From NCBI RefSeq assembly GCF_031454135.1, contig NZ_JAVDQF010000001.1, forward strand, positions 3,534,001 through 3,598,000: DNA of 64,000 nt, written 5' to 3'. A program made the position numbers and the translations under genes. This DNA is from Arthrobacter russicus. Lineage in GTDB: Bacteria > Actinomycetota > Actinomycetes > Actinomycetales > Micrococcaceae. How positions within the stretch are numbered: the stretch's first letter is position 1; the number at the start of each line of letters is the position of its first letter. Shown in pieces: positions 7,454 to 15,384 of this stretch. The notes beneath the pieces were generated by a model. That model ran no database searches. It was given only the letters and a program-made list of their open reading frames with translations, and had not been told where the DNA came from.

Positions 7454-8857
7454 GTGCAAGATCAGACGAATTCACCCTTCATGACCATCGACGACTCTGC
7501 TGTCCGGCTTGGCCAAGCCGGTGCCGCGAACTACCCGGGCCTGGATGCCTGGCGCTCGCTGCCGATTTCCCAGCAGCCGACGTGGCAGGACGAAGCGGTT
7601 TATCAGTCGTCGATCAAAGAACTTTCCTCGCTGCCCCCGTTGGTTTTTGCCGGTGAAGTGGACATCTTGCGGGACCGACTCGCAGCTGCTGCCCAAGGCA
7701 AGGCGTTCCTGTTGCAGGGCGGCGATTGCGCAGAGACCTTCGACGGTGCCACCGCGGACAAGATCAGTGCCCGGGTCAAGACGATCCTGCAGATGGCGGT
7801 AGTGCTGACCTACGGCGCTTCGCTTCCGGTGATCAAGATGGGCCGGATGGCCGGCCAGTTCGCCAAACCGCGTTCGTCCAACGATGAGACCCGGGACGGG
7901 CTCACCCTGCCCGCCTACCGCGGCGATATGGTCAACGGCTACGAGTTCACTCCGGAGTCGCGCGGCCACGATGCGCAACGCTTGGTGCGGGCCTACCACA
8001 CCTCGGCGTCGACCCTGAACTTGATCCGGGCGTTCACCCAGGGCGGGTTCGCCGACCTGCGGTTGGTGCACCACTGGAACAAGGGGTTCACGCAGAACCC
8101 GGCGCATGCCCGCTACGAATCGTTGGCCGGGGAGATCGACCGGGCGATCCGGTTCATGGAAGCCTGCGGTTCGGACTTCGAGGCGCTCAAGCGCACCGAG
8201 TTCTTCGCCAGCCACGAGGCGTTGCTGCTCGACTACGAGCGGGCGCTGACCCGGATCGACTCGCGGACCGGAACTCCGTACGCCACCAGCGGGCACTTCC
8301 TCTGGATCGGCGAGCGGACCCGGCAATTGGATGCCGCCCACGTTGACTTCCTCTCCCGGGTGCGCAATCCGATCGGCGTCAAGCTCGGCCCGAACACGTC
8401 CGGCGACGACGCGCTGCGGCTGATCGACAAGTTGGACCCGAACCGGGAACCCGGCCGGATCACGTTCATCACCCGGATGGGCGCGAACAACATCCGGGAG
8501 AAGCTGCCCGCGTTGGTGCAGAAGGTCACCGATTCCGGAGCCCAGGTGCTCTGGGTTACCGACCCGATGCACGGTAATACCGTGACCTCGCCGAATGGCT
8601 ACAAGACGCGGAATTTCGACGACGTGATGGACGAAGTGCGTGGCTTCTTCGAAGTGCACCAGGCGTTGGGGACGTTCCCCGGAGGCTTGCACGTGGAGAT
8701 GACCGGCGACGATGTGGCCGAGTGCTTGGGCGGTGCTGATCCGATCGACCAGGAGGCGTTCCTGACCCGTTACGAGTCGGTTTGCGATCCGCGCCTGAAC
8801 CACATGCAGTCGCTCGAGATGGCGTTCCTGGTTTCCGGAGCTCTCTCCAAACGCTGA
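7454..8857 (+). CDS. aroG: 3-deoxy-7-phosphoheptulonate synthase, class II
   Basis: This enzyme joins phosphoenolpyruvate and erythrose-4-phosphate in the first step of the shikimate pathway. Class II (plant-like) signatures are clear: LLQGGDCAETF, KMGRMAGQFAKPRS, the GHFLWIGERTRQLDAAHVDF block and GVKLGPNTSGDD. The length of 467 fits the family, related to mycobacterial AroG. The start is GTG without a ribosome-binding site but with a -10 element 6 nt away. The kinase PknL gene lies nearby, as in mycobacteria, though here separated by a lower-GC gene flanked by hairpins. Confidence 0.95.
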   Translation: MQDQTNSPFMTIDDSAVRLGQAGAANYPGLDAWRSLPISQQPTWQDEAVYQSSIKELSSLPPLVFAGEVDILRDRLAAAAQGKAFLLQGGDCAETFDGATADKISARVKTILQMAVVLTYGASLPVIKMGRMAGQFAKPRSSNDETRDGLTLPAYRGDMVNGYEFTPESRGHDAQRLVRAYHTSASTLNLIRAFTQGGFADLRLVHHWNKGFTQNPAHARYESLAGEIDRAIRFMEACGSDFEALKRTEFFASHEALLLDYERALTRIDSRTGTPYATSGHFLWIGERTRQLDAAHVDFLSRVRNPIGVKLGPNTSGDDALRLIDKLDPNREPGRITFITRMGANNIREKLPALVQKVTDSGAQVLWVTDPMHGNTVTSPNGYKTRNFDDVMDEVRGFFEVHQALGTFPGGLHVEMTGDDVAECLGGADPIDQEAFLTRYESVCDPRLNHMQSLEMAFLVSGALSKR

Positions 8858-8866
8858 TTAACCCCC

Positions 8867-8943
8867 GTTTTAGATAGTCGTCTGCTTTTTGGTTAGCCGT
8901 TTGCGCGTCAACCGGCTAACCAAAAAGCAGACGACTATCTGAA
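8867..8943. repeat. Palindromic repeat copy 1 (28-bp perfect stem, 13-nt loop)
   Basis: Arms 8872-8899 and 8913-8940 are perfect inverted copies around the loop TTTGCGCGTCAAC. The element starts 10 nt after the aroG stop. A homologous copy of the same length lies at 9950-10026, so the gene between them is bracketed. The loop bases TTTGCGCGTCAA and the ends (AGATAG/CTATCTGAA) are shared. It may act as a terminator, but the stem is unusually long and no T-tract follows. Confidence 0.85.
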
Positions 8944-9003
8944 GTTATACACAGATCTGGGCCGGGTCTTCCACTGCGCTTAGCGGAGCCCAATAGTGAT
9001 GAC

Positions 9004-9942
9004 ATGGCAGAGTCAATCCGCGACCAGATCCGTACTCCGGCAGAAGACCCACTGGATTCGAAGCTTTCACGGGATCTCCTCCGGCAGTTCCGTTCCGGAA
9101 CTCTGGTGCGCTTGCGGCGGGCCAGCTACATCGCGCAGAGTACCTGGCTGTCGATGGATGAGATCCCGCGACATCTTGCCCGAATGCACGCGATCGATGC
9201 GGCTGCCAATAGCCGACCGGTATTCGCCGCGGAATCGGCGGCCTTATTGTGGGGGCTGCCGGTGCAGTCCATCCCGGAGCGGGTACAGATCAATGTGCCG
9301 CCAGGCAGCGGCCAGCGCAGTCGTGGTCCCGCGGTTCGACGGCAGTTCCCACAGCTAGACGACGGCGAGTGGTTCGTAGACGGACTGAAGGTGACTTCGG
9401 CGGTGCAGACCGCCGTCGAACTTGCCCTGCGTCAGCGCTACGCCTGGTCAATCGCATCGCTGGACAATTATTTGCATGGTCCGACCTCGAGCGCTGCGTG
9501 GAAGCCTTCGGCGCAGGGGCTTCGCGAAGCGGCGTGCCGCCTGCCGAGCCGGGCAAAGACCCGACGGGTTTTGGCGCTCACGGAGTTGGCCGATGCCGGC
9601 TCCATGTCAGTTGGCGAATCGATCAGCCGAGCGAATATGCATTTGGCCGGTTTGCCGAAGCCAACGCTCCAAGCCTGCTTCCATGACGACGACGGATTGA
9701 TCGGCTATACGGATTTTTGCTGGCGGGAATTCGGCGTTGTCGGCGAATTCGACGGAAAGGTGAAATACCGGAAGCCGGAGTACCTGCAGGGGAGGGATCC
9801 GGCGGAAGTGGTCATCGAGGAGAAAATAAGGGAAGACCGACTCCGTGCGCTAGGGCTGAAAGTTGTCCGCTGGACCTGGGCAACGGCCAATTCGCCGAAT
9901 CAGTTGCGGAGCAGGCTCGTGGCTGCGGGGCTTCCTCGCTAA
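9004..9942 (+). CDS. Winged-helix/DUF559 protein, AbiEi-like N-terminus and Vsr-type nuclease fold
   Basis: The C-terminal 100 residues match the DUF559 family of restriction-endonuclease-like (Vsr/PD-(D/E)XK-related) domains: GYTDFCWREFGVVGEFDGKVKY, then EEKIREDRLRALGLKVVRWTW. The first 60 residues (LLRQFRSGTLVRLRRASYIA) resemble the winged helix of AbiEi-type antitoxins. Such fusions are widespread in actinobacteria and mostly uncharacterised; nuclease activity has to be inferred. Local GC content is lower than that of neighbours (about 55% over 9701-9780). No toxin partner is adjacent, so a type IV toxin-antitoxin role is unproven. AATAGT ends 6 nt before the ATG, a possible leaderless start. 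Confidence 0.75.
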   Translation: MAESIRDQIRTPAEDPLDSKLSRDLLRQFRSGTLVRLRRASYIAQSTWLSMDEIPRHLARMHAIDAAANSRPVFAAESAALLWGLPVQSIPERVQINVPPGSGQRSRGPAVRRQFPQLDDGEWFVDGLKVTSAVQTAVELALRQRYAWSIASLDNYLHGPTSSAAWKPSAQGLREAACRLPSRAKTRRVLALTELADAGSMSVGESISRANMHLAGLPKPTLQACFHDDDGLIGYTDFCWREFGVVGEFDGKVKYRKPEYLQGRDPAEVVIEEKIREDRLRALGLKVVRWTWATANSPNQLRSRLVAAGLPR

Positions 9943-9949
9943 ACCCGCT

Positions 9950-10026
9950 GTTTCAGATAGCCAGTTGCCTTTTAGTTTCCGATTTGCGCGTCAAGAGGCT
10001 ATCGGAAAGGCAGGAGGCTATCTGAA
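9950..10026. repeat. Palindromic repeat copy 2 (imperfect)
   Basis: It aligns without gaps to the element at 8867-8943. The outer stem 9950-9962 pairs with 10016-10028, then TGCCTTT with AAAGGCA further in, and a CCGAT/ATCGG inner part. The left arm holds a 6-nt bulge. The loop region TTTGCGCGTCAA is identical to copy 1. It begins 7 nt after the DUF559 gene stop and ends 6 nt before the PknL stop on the other strand. Confidence 0.8.
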
Positions 10027-10033
10027 ACGGGGA

Positions 10034-12163
10034 TCAGACCACGGTGAGGTTGATGACCGTGCCCTCGGGGACCGAAGTGTTGACCGGATCCTGGGCCCGT
10101 ACCGTGCCGAAGAACCCGCCCAGGACCTCAGTGATCTTGTAGGGCAGGTCGAGCTTCTTCAACTCGTCGATCGCCTGCTGCACCTGTTTGCCCACGAAGC
10201 TCGGCACGGTGACCATTTTCGGACCCTTGGAAATCACCAGGGTCACCTGGCCACCCTTGGTCAACGTGCCGCTCGCCGGAGTCTGCGAAACTACCGCGCC
10301 GGCCGGGACTTTCGCGTCATTGACCTGCTCCGGAGCCACCGCCGGCACCAAGCCGGCATCGGTGATGGCCTTGACCGCGGCGTCCTGGGTCTGCCCGACG
10401 ACGACGGGCACCGGAATCGGTTGCGGACCTTGGGACACGACGAGATTGATCTGGGTTGCGGCTCGTTTCTGGGTTTCGGGTGCCGGGTCCTGGCTCAGCA
10501 CCTGCCCCGCTGGCGCCTGCTCATCGTATTTCTGCGTCACCGTGCCCAGCGCCAGATGATTGGCGTTGAGCGCGGTTTTGGCGGCGTCCAAGGTGCCGCC
10601 GACCATGGCCGGCACCGGATAGAGCGTGGGTCCCTGGGAAACCAGCAAAACCACCGACAGGAACTTGCGCTGCTGGGTCTGCGCCGGCGGTTGGCTGCTG
10701 ACCACGTTGCCTTGGGCGATGAGCTCGTCATTCACGTTCTGCGTGGTCGAGGCGAAACCCAGGCTGCTCAATTCGGCTTGCGCCTGCGAGACGGTCTTGT
10801 CTTTGAGGTCGGGGACCGTGGCCAGGGCACCGGGCCCCATGCCGAAGAACCAGCCCGCAGTGGCCCCGAGCAGGGCCAACAGCAAAATCAGCACCAACCA
10901 GATCAGGCCCTTGCGCCGGGTGTTCCCCTTGCGCAGCGTGGCCACCGGGGTGGCGGCGTTGCGAGCCGCATCGCGGGCCGCGAGCTTGTCCGCCTTCTTC
11001 TTCGCGGAGCGTGCCGCCCGGGGCGCGATCCGGGGCGCCTCCCCAGTGTCCACGGTCAGCGGGGGAGTCCGTTCCAGCATCGCGGTCGGCTGCACCTGCC
11101 GGTCGAACACCTCGGTGTACTGCCCCGCGGCGTCGTTGCGGTCGGCGACCAGTTCCGTCGGCCGCGACTGCGGGTCCAGAGCTTCGGTCAGATCGGTCGG
11201 GTCCACCGGTCGGGCCGAAGCCACCGGCCGGGTCAGCGCCGACGTCGGCGGGAAGGCCGGTGGGGCGGGCAGGCCTCGGCGGGTACCGGGGCCGAAGTCG
11301 AGTTGGGCATCACTGAGCGAGGTCCGGATGTGCCGGATTTCACCCAACAGCGCGCTCGCGTCGTGCGGCCGGCCTTCGGGATCGGATTCGGTGCACCAAC
11401 GCACCAACTCGTCGAGGTCCGGAGCCAGGCCCGGCCGGACGCTGGACGGCGCCGGCACGGCGGAGTTCACGTGCTGGTAGGCAACCTGGATGGGCACCTC
11501 GCCGCGGAAAGGCTGTTCGCCGGTGAGCAGTTCGAAGAGCATGATTCCGACGGCGTAGATGTCGCTGCGCGTGTCTGAAGGCTTGCCCATCACCAGCTCG
11601 GGCGAAAGATAGGCCACGGTACCGATCAGAGTGCCGGTGCTGGTCGAAGTGGTGACCGCGCGGGCCAGGCCGAAATCCGCTACCTTGATCCGGCCGTCGT
11701 CGGCGATCAGGACATTTTCCGGTTTGATGTCGCGGTGCACCAGGCCGGCGCGGTGCGCCGCGGCCAACCCGTCCACGACCGCGTCGAGGTAGGCCAAGGC
11801 CAACCGCGGAGTCAGCGCGCCCTGGTCGTTGAGCACATCGCGGAGGGTGTGCCCGGGCACGTACTCCATGACCAGGTAGGCGAGCTGCGCGCCGTCGCGC
11901 AGCTCTTCGCCCTGATCCAGGACCCCGACGACGTGCGGGTGGGAGAGCCTGGCTGCGGCTTTGGCTTCGGTGCCCAGCCGGTCCAGGAAAGAGTCGTCCA
12001 TGCTCAGATGCGGGTGCAGCACTTTGAGCGCCACTTCGCGGTCCAGGCGCAAGTCAGTGGCAAGGTACACGGTGGCCATGCCACCGCGCGCTACCTTGCT
12101 CAGCACCTGGTACCGCTGGTCTACCAGTGAGCCCACCAACGGTTCTTGAACCTTATCCTGCAC
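10034..12163 (-). CDS. pknL: Serine/threonine protein kinase with four PASTA repeats, PknL type
   Basis: The N-terminal kinase domain has the glycine loop VARGGMATV (residues 25-33), catalytic Lys47 (VALK), HRD with Asp145, and DFG at 163-165. A basic juxtamembrane stretch precedes one transmembrane helix (LVLILLLALLGATAGWFF), after which four extracellular PASTA repeats, which bind peptidoglycan fragments in related kinases, run to the end. Next to aroG and a Rv2175c homologue this is the PknL position in mycobacteria; Mycobacterium tuberculosis PknL itself lacks PASTA repeats. The GTG start sits 6 nt from a -10 element, so the mRNA is probably leaderless. Confidence 0.9.
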   Translation of the reverse strand: MQDKVQEPLVGSLVDQRYQVLSKVARGGMATVYLATDLRLDREVALKVLHPHLSMDDSFLDRLGTEAKAAARLSHPHVVGVLDQGEELRDGAQLAYLVMEYVPGHTLRDVLNDQGALTPRLALAYLDAVVDGLAAAHRAGLVHRDIKPENVLIADDGRIKVADFGLARAVTTSTSTGTLIGTVAYLSPELVMGKPSDTRSDIYAVGIMLFELLTGEQPFRGEVPIQVAYQHVNSAVPAPSSVRPGLAPDLDELVRWCTESDPEGRPHDASALLGEIRHIRTSLSDAQLDFGPGTRRGLPAPPAFPPTSALTRPVASARPVDPTDLTEALDPQSRPTELVADRNDAAGQYTEVFDRQVQPTAMLERTPPLTVDTGEAPRIAPRAARSAKKKADKLAARDAARNAATPVATLRKGNTRRKGLIWLVLILLLALLGATAGWFFGMGPGALATVPDLKDKTVSQAQAELSSLGFASTTQNVNDELIAQGNVVSSQPPAQTQQRKFLSVVLLVSQGPTLYPVPAMVGGTLDAAKTALNANHLALGTVTQKYDEQAPAGQVLSQDPAPETQKRAATQINLVVSQGPQPIPVPVVVGQTQDAAVKAITDAGLVPAVAPEQVNDAKVPAGAVVSQTPASGTLTKGGQVTLVISKGPKMVTVPSFVGKQVQQAIDELKKLDLPYKITEVLGGFFGTVRAQDPVNTSVPEGTVINLTVV

Positions 12164-12169
12164 CCTTCG

Positions 12170-12175
12170 ATCCTA
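12170..12175 (-). promoter_or_regulatory. -10 element (TAGGAT) of pknL, leaderless spacing
   Basis: On the minus strand TAGGAT is followed by 6 nt and then the GTG start at 12163. Confidence 0.6.
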
Positions 12176-12185
12176 GGCGCAGATG

Positions 12186-12226
12186 CGAAAAGCGCCCGAA
12201 TCCAACACGGAATCGGGCGCTTTTCG
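12186..12226 (-). terminator. 14-bp hairpin after the LysM transglycosylase gene
   Basis: Arms 12186-12199 (CGAAAAGCGCCCGA) and 12213-12226 pair perfectly over a 13-nt loop. It lies between the stop of the LysM gene and the pknL promoter, both minus strand, and probably insulates pknL. Confidence 0.7.
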
Positions 12227-12262
12227 TTATCTTGTCGACCAGGTCGGGCCGGGCTGGGCCAG

Positions 12263-13660
12263 CTAGCTGAACATCTTCTGCTTGGCCAGAACTTCCGCCA
12301 CGTAGACCTTGGTGTCCGGGTACATCCCGTAGAGCTTCACCGCAGTCTGTCCCTGGTAGTAGCCGGCAATCGCGGTTTCCAGCGAGGGCGACGTGCGGAC
12401 CAGGGCGCGGATGATCGCGATCCCGGCGACGATGTTGTCCTGCGGGTTCAACAGGTTCAAGTGCCGGCCCACCAGCTCGGAAGCCCACTGCCCGGACTGC
12501 GGAATGACCTGCATGGTGCCGATGGCGTTGGCCGGCGAGACCACATGGGCCTGGAAGCTCGACTCCTGGAGCGCGAAGGCCAGAGCCAATGACGGATCCA
12601 CGCCCATCTGCGCCGCTGTGCTCGCGACCAGTTGTTTCACCTCGGCGATGCTGGGCAGCGGTGCTGCAGCCAGTGCCGCGCGGTTCAGATTCGCCTGCGA
12701 AACCACGGCCTCGGGGTAGGTGTAGTTGCCGAATGTGCTCGGCCCGGTCGCCGGGGCCACCGGGGTGATGTTGCTGGCCGCCACGGCGGCGCCGGGGATG
12801 GTCAGTTTCTTGCCCGCATAGATGACGCTGTTCATGCCCAGGTTGTTGGCCCGGAGCAGCTCGCCGAGGCTGACGCTGTTCCGGGCGGCGATCGAGGTCA
12901 GGGTGTCGCCGGGCTTGATCGTATAGCTGCCACCGGCCGGAGCCGGAGCCGGAGCGGGGGCGGTGGTCGCCGGCGCGGGTGCTGCCGGGGCCGGTGCGGC
13001 GGGAGCCCCCGCGCTGAGGCTGAGCACCTGGCCGGGACGGATGATGCTCATCACACCGAGTCCGTTGAGCTTGAGCACATCGTTGACGTTGAGCCCGTTC
13101 CGCGCGGCGATCGCGCTGACCGTATCGCCGGCCCGGACCGTGTAGCTCGCGCCCCCGGTGCTGGGGGCGGCCGGAGCCGGTGCCGCGGCCGTGCCGCTGA
13201 GCTTGATTTGCTGGCCCGGGAAGATCAAGGAGTTCGCGCTCAGCCCGTTGAGTTTGAGCACATCGTTGACGTTGAGCCCGTTCCGCGCGGCGATCGCGCT
13301 GACCGTATCGCCGGCCCGGACCGTGTAGCTGCTGGCCGCAGGGGCGGCAGGCTTCACCGAGCCGGTGAAGGTCGGGACCAGTCCGGCCACTTGCCCGGCA
13401 GGTACCACCGAAGCTTGGCCGCGGTTCGCGATGGCTTTGGCGACGGCGTTTTTGACCGCGGCGCTCAACGAGGCCGGAGCAGAGTTCGCGGGGTTGGATC
13501 CGGTCCGTGGATTCTGCGGCTGATTGCCGGCAACTGCATTGGCGGGCTGCGCCAATGCGAGTGAGGAGAGCATGATGACGGGCAGAGCTGCCGTACTCAC
13601 GGCGGCAAGCTGCTTTGCTTGCCTGCTCGCCCCGGGTTTGGGCTGGCGGGGGGATGTCAT
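12263..13660 (-). CDS. Secreted LysM-repeat lytic transglycosylase
   Basis: A signal peptide (AALPVIMLSSLALAQPANA) is followed by three LysM peptidoglycan-binding modules (SYTVRAGDTVSAIAARNGLN twice, then SYTIKPGDTLTSIAARNSVS) joined by Ala/Pro linkers. The last 130 residues form an SLT-like lysozyme fold with the catalytic Glu in ALQESSFQAHVVSPANAIGTMQVIP. It should cleave the glycan strands outside the membrane. The ATG has GAGGA upstream. The first two LysM modules are identical over 77 nt, so they arose by recent duplication or gene conversion. Confidence 0.9.
   Translation of the reverse strand: MTSPRQPKPGASRQAKQLAAVSTAALPVIMLSSLALAQPANAVAGNQPQNPRTGSNPANSAPASLSAAVKNAVAKAIANRGQASVVPAGQVAGLVPTFTGSVKPAAPAASSYTVRAGDTVSAIAARNGLNVNDVLKLNGLSANSLIFPGQQIKLSGTAAAPAPAAPSTGGASYTVRAGDTVSAIAARNGLNVNDVLKLNGLGVMSIIRPGQVLSLSAGAPAAPAPAAPAPATTAPAPAPAPAGGSYTIKPGDTLTSIAARNSVSLGELLRANNLGMNSVIYAGKKLTIPGAAVAASNITPVAPATGPSTFGNYTYPEAVVSQANLNRAALAAAPLPSIAEVKQLVASTAAQMGVDPSLALAFALQESSFQAHVVSPANAIGTMQVIPQSGQWASELVGRHLNLLNPQDNIVAGIAIIRALVRTSPSLETAIAGYYQGQTAVKLYGMYPDTKVYVAEVLAKQKMFS
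13071..13147 (-). repeat. Identical 77-nt intragenic repeat, copy A (LysM 2)
   Basis: This stretch is identical base for base to 13254-13330, 183 nt (61 codons) away. It encodes the core of the second LysM module. Confidence 0.9.
13254..13330 (-). repeat. Identical 77-nt intragenic repeat, copy B (LysM 1)
   Basis: Second copy of the 77-nt identity, in the first LysM module. Synonymous positions are also unchanged, which points to recent copying. Confidence 0.9.
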
Positions 13661-13763
13661 GGGCGATCCTCATCGTCAGTGGCTAAAGTTGCCAGAGTTG
13701 TCTATGTTTCCTATGTGACTAATGTGAATTTACACGATTTTTCGATTATCACAAGTGGCCCTG

Positions 13764-13776
13764 AATACTAGGTATT
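13764..13776. promoter_or_regulatory. Small palindrome in AT-rich divergent promoter region
   Basis: AATAC-TAG-GTATT is a 5+3+5 palindrome in the 217-nt gap between the LysM gene and the Rv2175c-like gene, whose base composition is much more AT-rich than the surroundings. It may be an operator; nothing else in the gap is recognisable apart from a -10 for the plus-strand gene. Confidence 0.3.
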
Positions 13777-13865
13777 TGGATTTTCCGCGTGTCGCAAAAT
13801 GTGGTATCCGGTGATTCAGCCGGAACGGATCGTCGGCAATGGCCGGCAAGAGGCCGAAAATATGG

Positions 13866-13871
13866 CAGTCT
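13866..13871 (+). promoter_or_regulatory. -10-like element (CAGTCT) of the Rv2175c-like gene
   Basis: CAGTCT differs from TANNNT at one base and ends 6 nt before the GTG at 13878. The match to the spacing of other genes here supports the GTG as start. Confidence 0.4.
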
Positions 13872-13877
13872 TGTCTG

Positions 13878-14276
13878 GTGAGTACTGCAGAAAACCCTGA
13901 ATCGAACCCGGCGGAAACCCAGCATTCCCGGGTGGAAACGCTTGTAGGGCAATGGTTGCCGTTGCCCGACGTAGCGGAGCTTTTGGACGTTTCGATCACC
14001 CGGGTGCACAGTCTGATCGATGAGCGCGCGGTGTTGGCCTTGCGCATCGGGGAACGGAAAATCCGATCGATACCGGCGGAGTTCTTCGCCGAGAACCGGC
14101 CGCTGGACAGTTTGAAAGGAACTTTCGCGGTTCTTTTGGACGCCGGTTATTCCGATGACGAGGCGATCGCCTGGTTGTTCACCCCGGACGATTCGCTGCC
14201 CGGGCGTCCGGTCGATGCGCTGCATGCCGGACGGAAGACCGAGATCCGACGTCGGGCCCAAGCACTGGCCTGGTGA
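13878..14276 (+). CDS. Rv2175c-type winged-helix DNA-binding protein
   Basis: The 132-residue protein has an N-terminal helix-turn-helix (WLPLPDVAELLDVSITRVHSLI) followed by DERAVLALRIGERKIRSIPAEF and a C-terminal helical part ending in RRRAQALAW. It matches the mycobacterial Rv2175c family, a DNA-binding protein that is phosphorylated by PknL. The pknL gene lies 1.7 kb away, beyond the LysM gene. The GTG start is favoured over an ATG at 13839 because of the -10 spacing and because the extra 13 residues are unlike the family. DNA targets are unknown. Confidence 0.8.
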   Translation: MSTAENPESNPAETQHSRVETLVGQWLPLPDVAELLDVSITRVHSLIDERAVLALRIGERKIRSIPAEFFAENRPLDSLKGTFAVLLDAGYSDDEAIAWLFTPDDSLPGRPVDALHAGRKTEIRRRAQALAW

Positions 14277-14280
14277 CCCG

Positions 14281-14310
14281 GCCTGAGCTGCCCCACGGGG
14301 CAGCTCAGGC
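14281..14310. terminator. Bidirectional hairpin between convergent genes
   Basis: Arms 14281-14294 and 14297-14310 pair perfectly with only two loop bases (AC). The right arm includes the stop codon of the minus-strand polyprenyl synthase gene. Confidence 0.75.
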
Positions 14311-15384
14311 GCTGCGCTGGACCGCGGCCTGAGCCATGGATTGCAGCGCTTGGCCGCTGAGCGGATCCAAAGGCAGGGCAGACAAGGCTGAGAACGCCGC
14401 ATTGCTGTAATCGTCGATGAGCGATTCGGTGGCATCCACCGCGCCGCAGCTTTGCATGATCTGCCGGACGCGCGCGATATCGGCTTCGCCCAAATCCGGA
14501 ATGCCCAGACGCTGGTCGACGAATTGGGCGTCGTCCGGCCCGGCCAGCCGCAGCGTGTAACCGATCAAAACCGTGCGTTTGCCTTCCCGGAGGTCGTCGC
14601 CGGCCGGTTTGCCAGTGGTCGCCGGATCGCCGAAGACCCCCAGCATGTCGTCCCGCAGTTGGAACGCTTCGCCCAGCGGCAACGCGAAATCGGAATAGCC
14701 ACGCAACAGGCTTTCCGGCGCCCCGGCCAAGGCCCCGCCGAGAACCAGGGGGTGCTCGGTAGAGTATTTGGCCGATTTGTACCGGATGATCGATTGCGCC
14801 CGCTCCACCGCGTTTTCGGGTCCGCGCGAGGGGCCGGCTACTTCTTCCAGGATGTCCAGGTATTGGCCGGCCATCACTTCGGCCCGCATCGTGTTGAACA
14901 CCGACCTGGCGCGCTTCGGCTCGGGCACCTGGAAACTGGCGAACACTTCTTCGCTGAAGGAGAGGCAGAGATCGCCGGCCAGGATTGCCGCCGCATGGCC
15001 GAACCGCTCCGGGTCCAAGGCCCAGCGTTGCCGCTGGTGCAGCTGGCTGAATTGCCGGTGCACGCTGGGTGCGCCGCGCCGGATGTCCGAGCGGTCGATG
15101 ATGTCGTCGTGGATCAAGGCCGCGGCCTGGAACAATTCGAGGGCGGCGCCTGCGGTGGTGATCGGGGTGGTCGGTGCCGGGTCGCCGCCGGCTCCGCGCC
15201 AGCCCCAGTAGCACAACAGTGCGCGCATCCGCTTGCCGCCGGTGACCAGGCCCGAAATCGTCTCGATCAAGGCTTGGGCGTCGCTGGAGATCACCGCCAG
15301 CTCGGAGCTCTTGACCGCCAGGAAGTCCTGCAGCTCCTGATCCAGTGCGCCGGTGTAGTCGGCCTGGTCCTGTTGAATGCTCAC
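14305..15384 (-). CDS. Polyprenyl (geranylgeranyl-type) diphosphate synthase
   Basis: The first Asp-rich motif IHDDIIDRSDIRRG and the second FQLRDDMLGVFGD are both intact, as are the basic region GGKRMRALL and the KT-type site SIIRYKSAKYSTEHP. The enzyme condenses isopentenyl diphosphate onto allylic diphosphates. Its place beside pknL and the Rv2175c homologue matches mycobacterial idsA2. Product length cannot be assigned from the motifs. Its ATG overlaps the stop of the upstream lipoprotein gene by 4 nt, so the two form an operon read from the leaderless promoter at 15970. Confidence 0.9.
   Translation of the reverse strand: MSIQQDQADYTGALDQELQDFLAVKSSELAVISSDAQALIETISGLVTGGKRMRALLCYWGWRGAGGDPAPTTPITTAGAALELFQAAALIHDDIIDRSDIRRGAPSVHRQFSQLHQRQRWALDPERFGHAAAILAGDLCLSFSEEVFASFQVPEPKRARSVFNTMRAEVMAGQYLDILEEVAGPSRGPENAVERAQSIIRYKSAKYSTEHPLVLGGALAGAPESLLRGYSDFALPLGEAFQLRDDMLGVFGDPATTGKPAGDDLREGKRTVLIGYTLRLAGPDDAQFVDQRLGIPDLGEADIARVRQIMQSCGAVDATESLIDDYSNAAFSALSALPLDPLSGQALQSMAQAAVQRSA

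Noticed and set aside
8867-10028. An insertion sequence with terminal inverted repeats
   Set aside because: The two repeats are palindromes in the same orientation, there is no transposase motif in the enclosed gene and no target duplication was evident.
13661-13877. A c-di-AMP (ydaO-type) riboswitch before the LysM gene
   Set aside because: Such riboswitches often precede wall-hydrolase genes in actinobacteria, but I could not find the conserved ydaO core on the minus strand. A covariance search would settle it.
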